Source: Pseudomonadota bacterium (GTDB lineage: Bacteria > Pseudomonadota > Gammaproteobacteria > Pseudomonadales > Azotimanducaceae). Taken from it: a stretch of DNA of 26,619 nt. The first letter of the stretch is position 1, and each line of letters starts with the position of its first letter. The translations under genes and the position numbers were made by a program. The stretch is from the NCBI GenBank assembly GCA_027622495.1, contig JAQBYL010000007.1, forward strand, positions 1 to 26,619, written 5' to 3'. Below the pieces are notes generated by a model. It ran no database searches. It saw nothing but the letters and a program-made list of their open reading frames with translations, and was not told the origin of the DNA. This document shows positions 1 through 7,688 of the stretch, in pieces.

Positions 1-1860
1 TACACCAACGCCGCTTTGAAGAGGTTCGATATCGAACGGTCGTTGACCCAGGAAGGTTTCGACATCTGCCGCACCGACAACGATCGGCCGTTTTGCGCCG
101 TCGAGCAGTTTCACCACAGTTTTGCGGATGACAGTGGCAAGAGTTTTATCCAGGCGGCGGACACCGGCCTCGCGCGAATAGCCTTCGATGATTTTTTTTA
201 ATGCCGCTGAAGCAATTCGAACATCACCGCGGGTTCTCAACCCGGCACGCTTGAGCTGCGGCGGCAGAAGATGCTTGCGCGCGATGGCGAGCTTTTCTAC
301 ATCCAGGTAACCCGACAGGTGGATTATCTCCATGCGATCGAGCAACGGCGCCGGGATGGTGTCGAGTGTGTTAGCGGTCGCGATGAACAGGATCTTGGAC
401 AGGTCGAAATCCACATCCAGATAGTGATCATGGAAACTGCTGTTCTGTTCCGGGTCCAGAACCTCAAGCAGAGCAGAAGCAGGGTCGCCCTGATAGGACG
501 CACCGATCTTGTCTACTTCGTCGAGCATGATCACGGGGTTCTGCACGCCGGTGTCTTTCAATGCCTGGATGAGCTTGCCGGGCATCGCGCCAATGTAGGT
601 GCGGCGGTGGCCTTTGATTTCCGCCTCATCGCGCATACCACCCAGCGAAAAACGATAGAATTTGCGGCCCAGGGCTTCGGCGATGGATCGACCAAGCGAA
701 GTCTTGCCAACCCCTGGTGGCCCGACAAAACAGATGATCGAACCTGCCACATCGCCTTTCATGATGCCGACGGCCAGAAATTCTCGGATACGCTCTTTGA
801 CGTCCTGCAGACCTTCGTGGTGTTGCTCGAGGATTCTGGAGGCGACTTTCAGATCGTCGTTGTCGCGGCTGGTTATCCCCCACGGCAGACTGGTCAACCA
901 GTCGAGGTAATTGCGGGTGACACCGTACTCGGGTGAACCGGGTTCCAGGGTCGAAAGTTTGCGCAGTTCTTCGTCGATTTTTTTCGCTGCAACGGGTGGG
1001 ACTTCCAGGCTTTGCAGACGCTCGCGGAATTCGTCGAGCTCCACAGTCTTGTCGTCCTTCGTAATGCCCAGTTCGCTCTGAATGTATTTCAGTTGCTGAC
1101 GTAAAACAGCCTCACGCTGATGGCCCTCGATTTCGGCCTCAACGTGCTGGCGGATCTCCATCTGCGCACGGGCAATCTGGACTTCGCTATGCAGTAAGCG
1201 AATGACTTTTTCCATGCGCTGCTGAAGCGGTATCGTCTCAAGAACCTGTTGCAGATCGGCTTTGGCAGCGCTTGTGAGAGCGGCGGCAAAATCTGCAAGC
1301 ACGGAGGGTTCATTGGGGTTGGAACGGGCCAGAAACAGCTTCAGTTCTTCACCAAACAACGGGTTTAAGGGAATCAGTTCCTTGATGGTATTGATGATCG
1401 CGACGGCATAGGCCTTCTGATCGGCACTTTGCGGATCACTGGTAGTTGGCAGGTACTGCACACTGGCGAGAAGCGGTGTTTTGTCACTAAGCCAGCGCCT
1501 GACTCTGAAACGTTGCAGACCTTCCACCAGGAGCTGCAGCTGACCTGAGTCTTTATGCACACGATGGATCCGGCACACGGTACCCACGTCGTAGAGATCG
1601 CTGGACGAAGGCAACTCAGTGAGAGGATTGACCGTTGCGATGATTCCGACCAGATCGGTTTTGCGATCACGGATGGACTGGAGGGTCTCGCTCCAGACCT
1701 CAGCGCTCATCAGGAGCGGCATCGCCTGGCCGGGAAAAAACGGTCGCTGTTCCTGTGGAATAACATGAATTGTGCTGGGCAGAGCATCCGCGGGCAGGAT
1801 GATCTGCTTGCCCCGGTGGGGTTCTTCGACGACTACTTCGCCGTCGTGCTCAATGTCCAT
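1..1860 (-). CDS. lon: Lon-family ATP-dependent protease, C-terminal part beyond the window
   Basis: The frame is open from an ATG at 1860 to the window edge, giving 620 residues without a stop. It shows an N-terminal substrate-binding region, a coiled-coil linker and the AAA+ module, with Walker A GPPGVGKT at residues 380-387 and Walker B VIMLDEVD at 443-450. The edge falls just before the Ser-Lys protease domain, so catalytic residues cannot be checked. Lon unfolds and degrades damaged and regulatory proteins in the cytoplasm. The N-terminus is about 24 residues longer than in E. coli Lon, and its opening resembles, from memory, the second Lon copy of pseudomonads (AsrA); this could be that paralogue rather than housekeeping Lon. 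An in-frame ATG at 1905 lies upstream of the predicted heat-shock transcription start, so 1860 is preferred. The ribosome site is weak. Family call very sure, paralogue uncertain. Confidence 0.95.
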   Translation of the reverse strand, partial: MDIEHDGEVVVEEPHRGKQIILPADALPSTIHVIPQEQRPFFPGQAMPLLMSAEVWSETLQSIRDRKTDLVGIIATVNPLTELPSSSDLYDVGTVCRIHRVHKDSGQLQLLVEGLQRFRVRRWLSDKTPLLASVQYLPTTSDPQSADQKAYAVAIINTIKELIPLNPLFGEELKLFLARSNPNEPSVLADFAAALTSAAKADLQQVLETIPLQQRMEKVIRLLHSEVQIARAQMEIRQHVEAEIEGHQREAVLRQQLKYIQSELGITKDDKTVELDEFRERLQSLEVPPVAAKKIDEELRKLSTLEPGSPEYGVTRNYLDWLTSLPWGITSRDNDDLKVASRILEQHHEGLQDVKERIREFLAVGIMKGDVAGSIICFVGPPGVGKTSLGRSIAEALGRKFYRFSLGGMRDEAEIKGHRRTYIGAMPGKLIQALKDTGVQNPVIMLDEVDKIGASYQGDPASALLEVLDPEQNSSFHDHYLDVDFDLSKILFIATANTLDTIPAPLLDRMEIIHLSGYLDVEKLAIARKHLLPPQLKRAGLRTRGDVRIASAALKKIIEGYSREAGVRRLDKTLATVIRKTVVKLLDGAKRPIVVGAADVETFLGQRPFDIEPLQSGVGV

Positions 1861-1886
1861 GGTCTTTAATCCGTAGCGTGCGCGTT

Positions 1887-1920
1887 CTGACCGATATGGG
1901 GGCATGCGGGTGATATTCAA
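1887..1920 (-). promoter_or_regulatory. sigma-32 (heat-shock) promoter of lon
   Basis: Read on the minus strand, the -35 element TTGAAT (1915-1920) is followed by 13 bases and then the -10 element CCCCATAT (1894-1901). The sigma-32 consensus is CTTGAAA, 11-16 bases, CCCCATNT, so both halves match closely. Transcription would begin near 1887, about 27 bases before the lon ATG at 1860. Lon genes are classical members of the heat-shock regulon, so the context agrees with the motif. No measured start site is available. Confidence 0.8.
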
Positions 1921-1996
1921 CCGATGTGGGACGCCGGGCCAGGTTTTAAAGGACGGCAGTTGCAATCGCCGTATCGACCACTATCATACGGCGGCG

Positions 1997-2080
1997 ATGA
2001 ACATAAAGAGCGCACATCAGCAGGTGAGCCTGCAGACCACCGGTCAGACTACCGACACTAATCCGTGGTGGGCTGCCTGA
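1997..2080 (+). CDS. possible Thr/Trp-containing leader peptide upstream of thrS
   Basis: A 27-codon ORF starts at ATG 1997 and stops at TGA 2078-2080. Residues 14-21 read TTGQTTDT, five threonines in eight codons, and the peptide ends NPWWAA with two adjacent Trp codons (2066-2071). It precedes a strong terminator hairpin and then the threonyl-tRNA synthetase gene, the layout of a ribosome-mediated attenuator. A possible promoter is TTGCAA (1960-1965), 16 bases, TATCAT (1982-1987); that would make the message nearly leaderless, and no clear Shine-Dalgarno is visible, which weakens the case. The Trp pair is typical of trp leaders, and its meaning before thrS is unclear. Translation is inferred, not shown. 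Confidence 0.45.
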   Translation: MNIKSAHQQVSLQTTGQTTDTNPWWAA

Positions 2081-2140
2081 CGCTGTGTGCGTAGAGAGGC
2101 GGCCATCTAAGGTCGCTTCGGCAGCAAAAACCCCGAGCGG
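2032..2140 (+). promoter_or_regulatory. candidate alternative RNA pairings of the thrS leader
   Basis: Three pairings compete on paper. GCAGACCACC (2032-2041, over the first Thr codons) pairs with GGTGGGCTGC (2067-2076) with one A-G mismatch. GCTGCC (2072-2077) can instead pair with GGCAGC (2120-2125). TCGCTTCGG (2113-2121) can pair with CCGAGCGG (2133-2140) with one bulge, which would sequester the left arm of the downstream terminator and so act as an antiterminator. Whether ribosome stalling favours readthrough or termination cannot be decided by eye, because stalling at Thr or at Trp codons would mask different segments. No folding energies were computed. Confidence 0.4.
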
Positions 2141-2160
2141 CCAGTGGCCCCCGGGGTTTT
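2127..2160 (+). terminator. intrinsic terminator or attenuator hairpin before thrS
   Basis: AAAACCCCG (2127-2135) and CGGGGTTTT (2152-2160) are perfect inverted repeats of 9 bp, enclosing a second GGCC-AGT-GGCC stem (2139-2149). The right arm ends in TTTT, and a second T run follows at 2164-2167. The only candidate plus-strand gene before it is the short leader ORF, since lon is read the other way. It therefore most likely ends a leader transcript or a small RNA rather than a normal operon. The A/T flanks are symmetrical, so it could act in both directions. Confidence 0.75.
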
Positions 2161-2211
2161 CTCGTTTTGGGAAGCTGATGTTTTAACTGATATTTGCACT
2201 GGAGAGTTGAC

Positions 2212-4056
2212 ATGGCCGAGATCGAACCCAGCGATGTGACGGCGGCAGATGAGCTGTACAGGATTCGCCACAGTCTCGCCCACGTTCTGGCACAGGCGGT
2301 GCTCGAAGTGCGTCCCGGATCAACACTCGGCTTTGGGCCGCCGGTACGCGATGGGTTTTATTATGACTTCATTCTGTCGCAGTCTCTGACCGAAGAGGAC
2401 TTCCCTGAGCTCGAGCGCAGGATGAAGAAGATCCTCAAAAAGGGTCAACGGTTTGACCACGAAGACCTGCCTGTTGCGGATGCCCTGGCGCGCATTGCGG
2501 AAATGGGTGAGCCTTACAAAAAGGAATATGGGGAAGAGCTGGTTGCGAAGCAGGGTCTCAAGAGCCTGTCATTTTACCGCAACGGCCCGTTTGTAGACAT
2601 GTGCGAAGGTCCGCATGTTGAGAACACGCGCCAGATCCCGCGTGACGCCTTCAAGCTGAGAAGTGTTGCCGGTGCTTACTGGCGCGGGAATTCCGACAAC
2701 GTGATGATGACGCGCATTTACGCGTGGGCGTTCAGCAGCAAGGACGCGCTCGATGAGCATGTTGCGCGCTGGGAGGACGCTCAAGCCCGCGATCACAAGA
2801 AGCTGGGTCGCGAACTCGGCATCTTTGTGATCGACAACGAGATCGGTAAGGGACTTCCGCTGTGGCTTCCGAACGGAACAGTGATCCGCGATGAACTTGA
2901 AAATCTGGCCAAAGAGCTTGAGTTCGACGCAGGTTATCAGCGTGTGGCAACACCGCACCTGGCCAAACAGGAACTCTATTTCAAGACCGGGCACCTGCCT
3001 TACTACGCGGATGACATGTATCCGGCGATGGTGGTCACCGACAACATCGACGGCGAAACACAGGTCAAGGAGTCTTATGTGCTGCGGCCCATGAACTGCC
3101 CGCATCATCACAAGATATTCGACGCAATGCCGCGCAGTTACCGCGACCTGCCGCTGCGGCTCGCAGAGTATGGACAGGTGTATCGCTGGGAAGACTCCGG
3201 TGGGGTGAGTGGTCTCTTACGCGTGCGCGGCATGTGCATGAACGATGCACACATTTATTGCACGCCCGAGCAGATCAAAGACGAGTTCAAATCGGTCATG
3301 GCCATGTACCGGAAGGCCTACTCCATACTGGGTCTCACGGACTACAGTGTGCGCCTTTCGCGCTGGGATCCGGATGACGAAAAAGGCAGCGAAAAATATG
3401 TCGACAATCCACAGGCGTGGGCCTCATCAGAGGCGATCCTGCAGGAAGTGCTCGAAGAGATGGCCATCGAATACATTGATGCGCCCGGTGAAGCGGCCTT
3501 CTATGGCCCCAAGATCGACATCCAGTTTCCGACTGTGACAGGCCGCGAAGAATCGGTATCTACAGTGCAGCTCGACTTTCACGTCCCGGCTCAACTCAAT
3601 CTTCAGTATGTGGGTCCGGATGGCGAACCCCACATGCCCTACTGCATTCACCGTGCACCGTTTTCAACCCATGAGCGCATGGTGGCCTTTCTGATCGAAC
3701 ATTTTGCCGGTGCATTCCCTACCTGGTTAGCGCCGGTGCAGGTGCAGGTCATTACTGTGTCGGAGCATTTCGATGACTACGCGAAGTCGCTGGTGGCTGA
3801 TCTGCGTGCCTTACGTATCCGCGCGGAAGTGGCACCGTCCAACGACACGGTGCCGAAAAAGATCAGGCAGGGTACGGTTGCGAAGATTCCTAACCTGTTG
3901 ATTGTCGGCGAGCGGGAACGCGACGAGCAGACTGTGACACTACGTCGCTATGGGCATCGCGAGCAGCACACCATGCCGTTTGATCAGTTCAAAGCCTGCG
4001 TGCAGCGCTCGATTGCCGAGCGTAGCCTGGCCTTTCTGTTGCCCGAGCAGCTCTGA
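2212..4056 (+). CDS. thrS: threonyl-tRNA synthetase lacking the TGS domain
   Basis: The product charges tRNA-Thr with threonine in the cytoplasm. The ATG at 2212 follows GGAGAG (2201-2206), giving 614 residues. The protein begins almost directly with the editing domain, whose HxxxH (H20, H24) and CxxxH (C131, H135) zinc-like motifs are intact. The class II catalytic core follows with the zinc ligands C296, H347 and H480, motif 2 RVRG and motif 3 near HERM (487-490), then the anticodon-binding domain. E. coli ThrRS (642 residues) has an extra TGS domain of about 60 residues at the front. The segment after motif 2 reads MCMNDAHIY where E. coli has FTQDDAHIF, so the usual Gln is Met. The infC-rpmI-rplT-pheST neighbourhood is absent, suggesting a paralogue or an acquired copy. 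Enzyme call is very sure. Confidence 0.97.
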   Translation: MAEIEPSDVTAADELYRIRHSLAHVLAQAVLEVRPGSTLGFGPPVRDGFYYDFILSQSLTEEDFPELERRMKKILKKGQRFDHEDLPVADALARIAEMGEPYKKEYGEELVAKQGLKSLSFYRNGPFVDMCEGPHVENTRQIPRDAFKLRSVAGAYWRGNSDNVMMTRIYAWAFSSKDALDEHVARWEDAQARDHKKLGRELGIFVIDNEIGKGLPLWLPNGTVIRDELENLAKELEFDAGYQRVATPHLAKQELYFKTGHLPYYADDMYPAMVVTDNIDGETQVKESYVLRPMNCPHHHKIFDAMPRSYRDLPLRLAEYGQVYRWEDSGGVSGLLRVRGMCMNDAHIYCTPEQIKDEFKSVMAMYRKAYSILGLTDYSVRLSRWDPDDEKGSEKYVDNPQAWASSEAILQEVLEEMAIEYIDAPGEAAFYGPKIDIQFPTVTGREESVSTVQLDFHVPAQLNLQYVGPDGEPHMPYCIHRAPFSTHERMVAFLIEHFAGAFPTWLAPVQVQVITVSEHFDDYAKSLVADLRALRIRAEVAPSNDTVPKKIRQGTVAKIPNLLIVGERERDEQTVTLRRYGHREQHTMPFDQFKACVQRSIAERSLAFLLPEQL

Positions 4057-4063
4057 CGACTAT

Positions 4064-4158
4064 TCGCTCAAGGCTGTTGTTTTACTTCGCTCAAGGCTGT
4101 TTGTTTCGCTCAAGGCTGTTTATTTCGCTCAAGGCTGTTTATTTCGCTCAAGGCTGTT
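4064..4158. repeat. five-copy 19-bp tandem repeat between thrS and prc
   Basis: The core TCGCTCAAGGCTGTT occurs at 4064-4078, 4087-4101, 4106-4120, 4125-4139 and 4144-4158. The last four copies are spaced exactly 19 bp and the first is 23 bp from the second. The array lies between the thrS stop and the convergent prc gene, and the prc stop codon (4148-4150) is inside the last copy. It looks like slippage-type expansion of the 3' end of prc. It has too few and too short units, without distinct spacers, to be a CRISPR array. Confidence 0.9.
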
Positions 4159-6388
4159 TACTGAGGCCGGCGGTTTCCGGGACATGCTCAACCATGGCGA
4201 TCTGATGGGTCAGTGAAACATAGTCGAGCAGGATGGATCCGGTTTCCCGAAGCATGGAATCCTGGTCTGGTGTTGGAACGCCGTCGTCCTGCGCCTCTTC
4301 GGCTTCCTGCTCGTCGTCGAGTTCTTTAATGGACGCGAGCAGAGCCTTTCCTCTGGCGGCGCGCAAGCCATTCTCAAGATCCAGACGCCATTTGTCGTCT
4401 GATGCTTTTTCTGCAATGCGGGTCTGTTCGTTCAGTGAAATATGGGTTCTCTGATTGGCTTCTTTGCCTTTTAAGGCAAGCGATCGCAGATATTCAAATT
4501 CGGGATCACTGACAACCCGCGCGCTGTGCAGATCATTCAATTCCTTCAGCAACGGTCGCACCTTGTCTGACGGCGTAAAAACTGCAGGCTGGATCATGTC
4601 CCAGGGCAGGGCATCGTCCAGGCTTGATTCACCAATACGATCTACATCGTAGACCTCGGGGAAGGCGATGTCTGGCACCACACCCTGGTGCTGGGTGCTC
4701 TGGCCCGAGACGCGATAAAACTTGGCGGCGGTTATTTTCAATTGGCCGCGGTTGAGCGGTATCAGGGTCTGAACGGTGCCCTTGCCGAAGGTCTGGCTGC
4801 CAATGATGAGGCCGCGCTGGTAGTCCTGGATGGCGCCGGCAAAAATTTCCGATGCAGAAGCTGAAAGGCGGTTAACCATCACGGCTAAAGGACCATCCCA
4901 GGCTGCTTTGCCGTCTTCGTCTTCATATACGCTTGGTCGTCGGTCTGCGGCTTTTACCTGAACTGTGGGACCGGATTCGATAAACAGCCCCGTCAGTGAA
5001 TCAGCTTCCTGCAGTGAACCACCGCCATTGTTGCGCAGGTCGATAACCAGTGCATCCATCCCTTCGGCCTGCAGCTCTTTGATCAGCCGACGGACGTCGC
5101 GAGTGGTGCTCTTGGAGTTTGGATCGCCCTGTTGCTGTGCTTTGAAATCCGCGTAGAAAGTGGGGATCTCGATCACACCAACTTTGAAGTCCTGGCCATT
5201 GCGGTTCAGCGAAAACAGATTTTTTTGGGCTGCCTGATCTTCCAGTTGAACTGTATTGCGGGTGATCTGCACGGTTTTGGTCTGGCCGTCTTCGTTGCCC
5301 GCAGGGATGATTTCCAGACGGACCTGTGAGCCTTTCGGGCCACGGATCAGTTCCACCACATCGTCGAGACGCCAGCCAACAACGTCGATCAGGGGGCCGT
5401 TTTCGCCCTGACCTACGCTGACAACCTTGTCGGAAGGGCCAATGGCGCCGGTTTTGTCTGCCGGGCCGGCAGTAACAAGGCGAACCACGCTGGTGTATTC
5501 GTCGTCGGTGCGCAGAACGGCGCCGATCCCTTCAAGCGACAAAGACATGGTGATGTTGAAGTTCTGCGAATTGCGTGGCGAAAAATACTGGGTATGTGGA
5601 TCGAAGGTGCTGGCAAAAGCATTGACGTACAGTTGGAAGGCGTCCTCGCTCTTCAGCTGATTTACCTGCTTGAGCCGGTTCTTGTAGCGCTTGCTCAGCA
5701 GCGTCTGGATTTCTGGCAGGTCTTTGCCATTGAGCTTCATGCCGAGCGCTGCGGCTTTGATCCGCTTGCGCCAGAGGTCGTCCTGTTCTTCCGGGGTAGC
5801 TGCCCAGGCAGCGTTCTCGCGATCAATCTCGATGTCTTCGTCGATCGAAAAATCGAGGGTTTCAAGACCTGTATCCAGGTTCTCGATCAGATAGTTCAGG
5901 CGGTCAACCATGCGGGTCTGGTGCAGGTTGTAGATGGTGAACGCAGGCTCCAGATTGCCGCGTTTCAGCGCATCGACCAGCTGATAGCGATACTGCTCAA
6001 GGTCGCGCATGTCAGAGGCGAGAAAGTAGACCTTTCCAGAATCGAGCAGGGTGATGTACTTCTCGAAGATTTCAGACGACGTACTATCGTCGAGCTTCTT
6101 TTTTATGTAGTGGTTGTGGCGCAGCTGCTCAAGGATAGCGAGGCTGGTTCGCGGGTGAACATCTAATGGTTCCAGTGCTTGCCAGACCGCCTTCTCGGCG
6201 ATTACCGGCGCATCTTCCGCTTTGGGGCTGCTGTTTTCGGTTGCAGCGGCGACATTGCTCAGACTGGTAAGAAGGGCCGTCAGCGACAGCATCAGGATAG
6301 CGGTCAACCTGGTTGACAGAATACCTCTGTCCTGTCTGCCTGCTGCCTGCCGGTGAGGACTCACATTCAACTGCATTTGTTTATTCAC
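4148..6388 (-). CDS. prc: carboxy-terminal processing (tail-specific) protease
   Basis: This 746-residue protein is a periplasmic S41 serine protease that degrades or trims proteins from their C-terminus. A hydrophobic signal sequence lies at about residues 24-49, ending near NVAAA. An N-terminal helical region follows, then a PDZ domain (about 284-365) and the S41 core. The catalytic pair is Ser511 (in SASASEIF) and Lys536 (in FGKGTVQ), 25 residues apart as in E. coli Prc. A long C-terminal region follows. The start is GTG at 6388, preceded by AAGGA at good spacing; an ATG four codons later is the alternative. E. coli Prc has 682 residues, and the extra length is mainly N-terminal and in an acidic stretch near 689-710. 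Its stop lies in the 19-bp repeat array. Confidence 0.96.
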   Translation of the reverse strand: MNKQMQLNVSPHRQAAGRQDRGILSTRLTAILMLSLTALLTSLSNVAAATENSSPKAEDAPVIAEKAVWQALEPLDVHPRTSLAILEQLRHNHYIKKKLDDSTSSEIFEKYITLLDSGKVYFLASDMRDLEQYRYQLVDALKRGNLEPAFTIYNLHQTRMVDRLNYLIENLDTGLETLDFSIDEDIEIDRENAAWAATPEEQDDLWRKRIKAAALGMKLNGKDLPEIQTLLSKRYKNRLKQVNQLKSEDAFQLYVNAFASTFDPHTQYFSPRNSQNFNITMSLSLEGIGAVLRTDDEYTSVVRLVTAGPADKTGAIGPSDKVVSVGQGENGPLIDVVGWRLDDVVELIRGPKGSQVRLEIIPAGNEDGQTKTVQITRNTVQLEDQAAQKNLFSLNRNGQDFKVGVIEIPTFYADFKAQQQGDPNSKSTTRDVRRLIKELQAEGMDALVIDLRNNGGGSLQEADSLTGLFIESGPTVQVKAADRRPSVYEDEDGKAAWDGPLAVMVNRLSASASEIFAGAIQDYQRGLIIGSQTFGKGTVQTLIPLNRGQLKITAAKFYRVSGQSTQHQGVVPDIAFPEVYDVDRIGESSLDDALPWDMIQPAVFTPSDKVRPLLKELNDLHSARVVSDPEFEYLRSLALKGKEANQRTHISLNEQTRIAEKASDDKWRLDLENGLRAARGKALLASIKELDDEQEAEEAQDDGVPTPDQDSMLRETGSILLDYVSLTHQIAMVEHVPETAGLSKQP

Positions 6389-6543
6389 CCTGGTCCTTAA
6401 ATTCCTGCGTCTGTTTTCAGCATCTCTTTTTTTTTGAGTTACAAGACCTGCGCCGCACCAAACTGTTGTTATCGGGTAGGTTCCACTAAGATGCCTCGCG
6501 TCTCGCGTTGTTCCCCAGAATTTACGACGCGAGATTAACTTAT

Positions 6544-6588
6544 ACCCGTAATTCGGGCTGTGCTAGGAATGTAACCCGGTGTTCGGGT
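6544..6588. promoter_or_regulatory. paired inverted repeats upstream of the FKBP gene
   Basis: In the divergent intergenic region between prc and the FKBP lipoprotein gene, ACCCG-TAATT-CGGG (6544-6557) and ACCCG-GTGTT-CGGGT (6574-6588) share the same arms and 5-base centre length, and start 30 bp apart, about three helical turns. They could be a double operator for a dimeric regulator or two small hairpins in the 5' leader. The rest of 6389-6619 holds an A/T-rich run near 6425-6435 but no convincing full promoter. Confidence 0.4.
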
Positions 6589-6619
6589 AGGGAGCAACTG
6601 TCAATTGTTGGAGCAAAAA

Positions 6620-7390
6620 ATGCGTCACGTAGTCACCGGACCTGCGCCTGTTGCGAAGCGTTCGATGGGCGGAATGAGCCGGTTTTCTGGCACTATCGGG
6701 GTGGTCATGGCGGGTCTGGTTGCCCTTGGCCTGGGTGGCTGTGAGCGACCCGTTGAAAGCGCTCCAGAAGCCGCAAAACCTGCCGCTTTAACCAGCGACG
6801 ATCAGAAAGCCAGCTATAGCCTTGGTTACACAGTCCGAACAAACGTGGACACCAGTTTTCCTGGCATGGTCGACAGTGAAGCTTTCGAGGCTGGAATCAC
6901 TGACGCCGGCGCTGGCAATGAACGTAAGGTCAATATGGAAGAGGCACAGCGCACAATTGCTGCCTTGCAGACACGGGTACAACAGGCTCAGGAGGCCGAC
7001 GCCATGGAAAGCAGTTCACAGGGGAGCGAGTTTCTGACCAGCAACGCCCAGAAACAGGGGGTAGTCGTGCTGGATTCGGGCCTGCAGTATGAAATTCTGG
7101 TCGCCGGTGATGGACCCAACCCCGGCGCCACAGACACGGTTACCACCCACTACGTTGGGACCCTGATTGATGGGACCGAGTTCGACAGTTCAGTGCGCCG
7201 GGGCGAACCAGCCAGTTTTCCACTGAATCGGGTGATTGCCGGTTGGACCGAAGGTCTGCAGTTGATGGGCGTCGGCTCCAAGTGGCGCTTGTTTGTGCCG
7301 CCCGAGCTTGCCTACGGAGATCGTCCCCCTCCAGGGATACCGGCGAACTCGACACTGATATTTGAAGTCGAGTTGATCAGCATCGACTGA
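6620..7390 (+). CDS. FKBP-type peptidyl-prolyl isomerase lipoprotein (FkpA/Mip-like)
   Basis: The product is a predicted envelope foldase that isomerises Xaa-Pro bonds in exported proteins. From ATG 6620, after GGAG at 6610-6613, it has 256 residues. A signal sequence ends in the lipobox LGGC with Cys41 as lipidation site. An FKBP N-terminal dimerisation segment (about 60-140) precedes the catalytic FKBP domain (about 150-255), recognisable by THYVGTL, EFDSS, VIAGW and AYGDR. The n-region before the hydrophobic stretch is long, so Met16 or Met19 are possible starts, though the ribosome site favours 6620. It is divergent from prc, and both products act on exported proteins. Which side of the envelope it occupies is not certain. 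Confidence 0.93.
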   Translation: MRHVVTGPAPVAKRSMGGMSRFSGTIGVVMAGLVALGLGGCERPVESAPEAAKPAALTSDDQKASYSLGYTVRTNVDTSFPGMVDSEAFEAGITDAGAGNERKVNMEEAQRTIAALQTRVQQAQEADAMESSSQGSEFLTSNAQKQGVVVLDSGLQYEILVAGDGPNPGATDTVTTHYVGTLIDGTEFDSSVRRGEPASFPLNRVIAGWTEGLQLMGVGSKWRLFVPPELAYGDRPPPGIPANSTLIFEVELISID

Positions 7391-7422
7391 CCGAGTGGTT
7401 CGGTGGCGCGGCCAGGCCGCGG

Positions 7423-7650
7423 TTACTCCAGCACGATCCCCAGCGCATCGAGCAGCCACGGAGCCTGCTCGACGGTGATGCGGACGCCACTCAGATCGAT
7501 CTCCCGGGGGTTGCGATTATTGAACCGGGCACCACGCAGATCAGCACCACGGATGCTCCTTCAGGGTCAGGTCGTAGCCCTTGATGTTGCCGAACTGCGC
7601 TGTGGTCAGATCACAGCGCAACGTTTGAACAACCTTCGATGCTAAGAGGC
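7423..7650 (-). pseudogene. frameshifted remnant of a pentapeptide-repeat protein gene
   Basis: On the minus strand, one frame encodes LRCDLTTAQFGNIKGYDLTL and the neighbouring frame continues with SIRGADLRGARFNNR, then a tail ending DALGIVLE and a stop at 7423-7425. Removing one G from the pair at 7558-7559 joins the two as LTLKSIRGADLRG. The alternating A(D/N)LxG pattern is that of pentapeptide-repeat proteins, which form right-handed beta-helices. No start codon or N-terminal repeats remain upstream, since an in-frame stop occurs near 7673, so only about 70 codons of the 3' end persist. Family assignment is from the pattern only. Confidence 0.55.
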
Positions 7651-7688
7651 CCGATGAGGTATTGCGAGCGGCTTATAGAGGAAAGTCC

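Noticed and set aside
271..936. 221-residue plus-strand open frame
   Set aside because: It is exactly antisense to the lon AAA+ region, which carries clear Walker motifs, and its translation shows no recognisable domain.
1861..1905. Upstream ATG at 1905 as lon start
   Set aside because: It overlaps the -10 region of the sigma-32 promoter and precedes the expected transcription start.
1997..2080. Leader of a tryptophan biosynthesis operon
   Set aside because: The Trp-Trp ending suggests it, but the next gene is thrS and no trp gene is present, so only a thrS-linked leader is proposed.
2030..2125. tRNA gene upstream of thrS
   Set aside because: No cloverleaf with T-loop GTTCRANNC and CCA-type acceptor pairing could be found; the stems fit a leader better.
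2569..3111. 180-residue minus-strand open frame inside thrS
   Set aside because: It is antisense to the ThrRS catalytic core, and no domain or start signal supports it.
4064..4158. CRISPR-like array
   Set aside because: Units are 19 bp head-to-tail with no unique spacers, and no cas genes are present.
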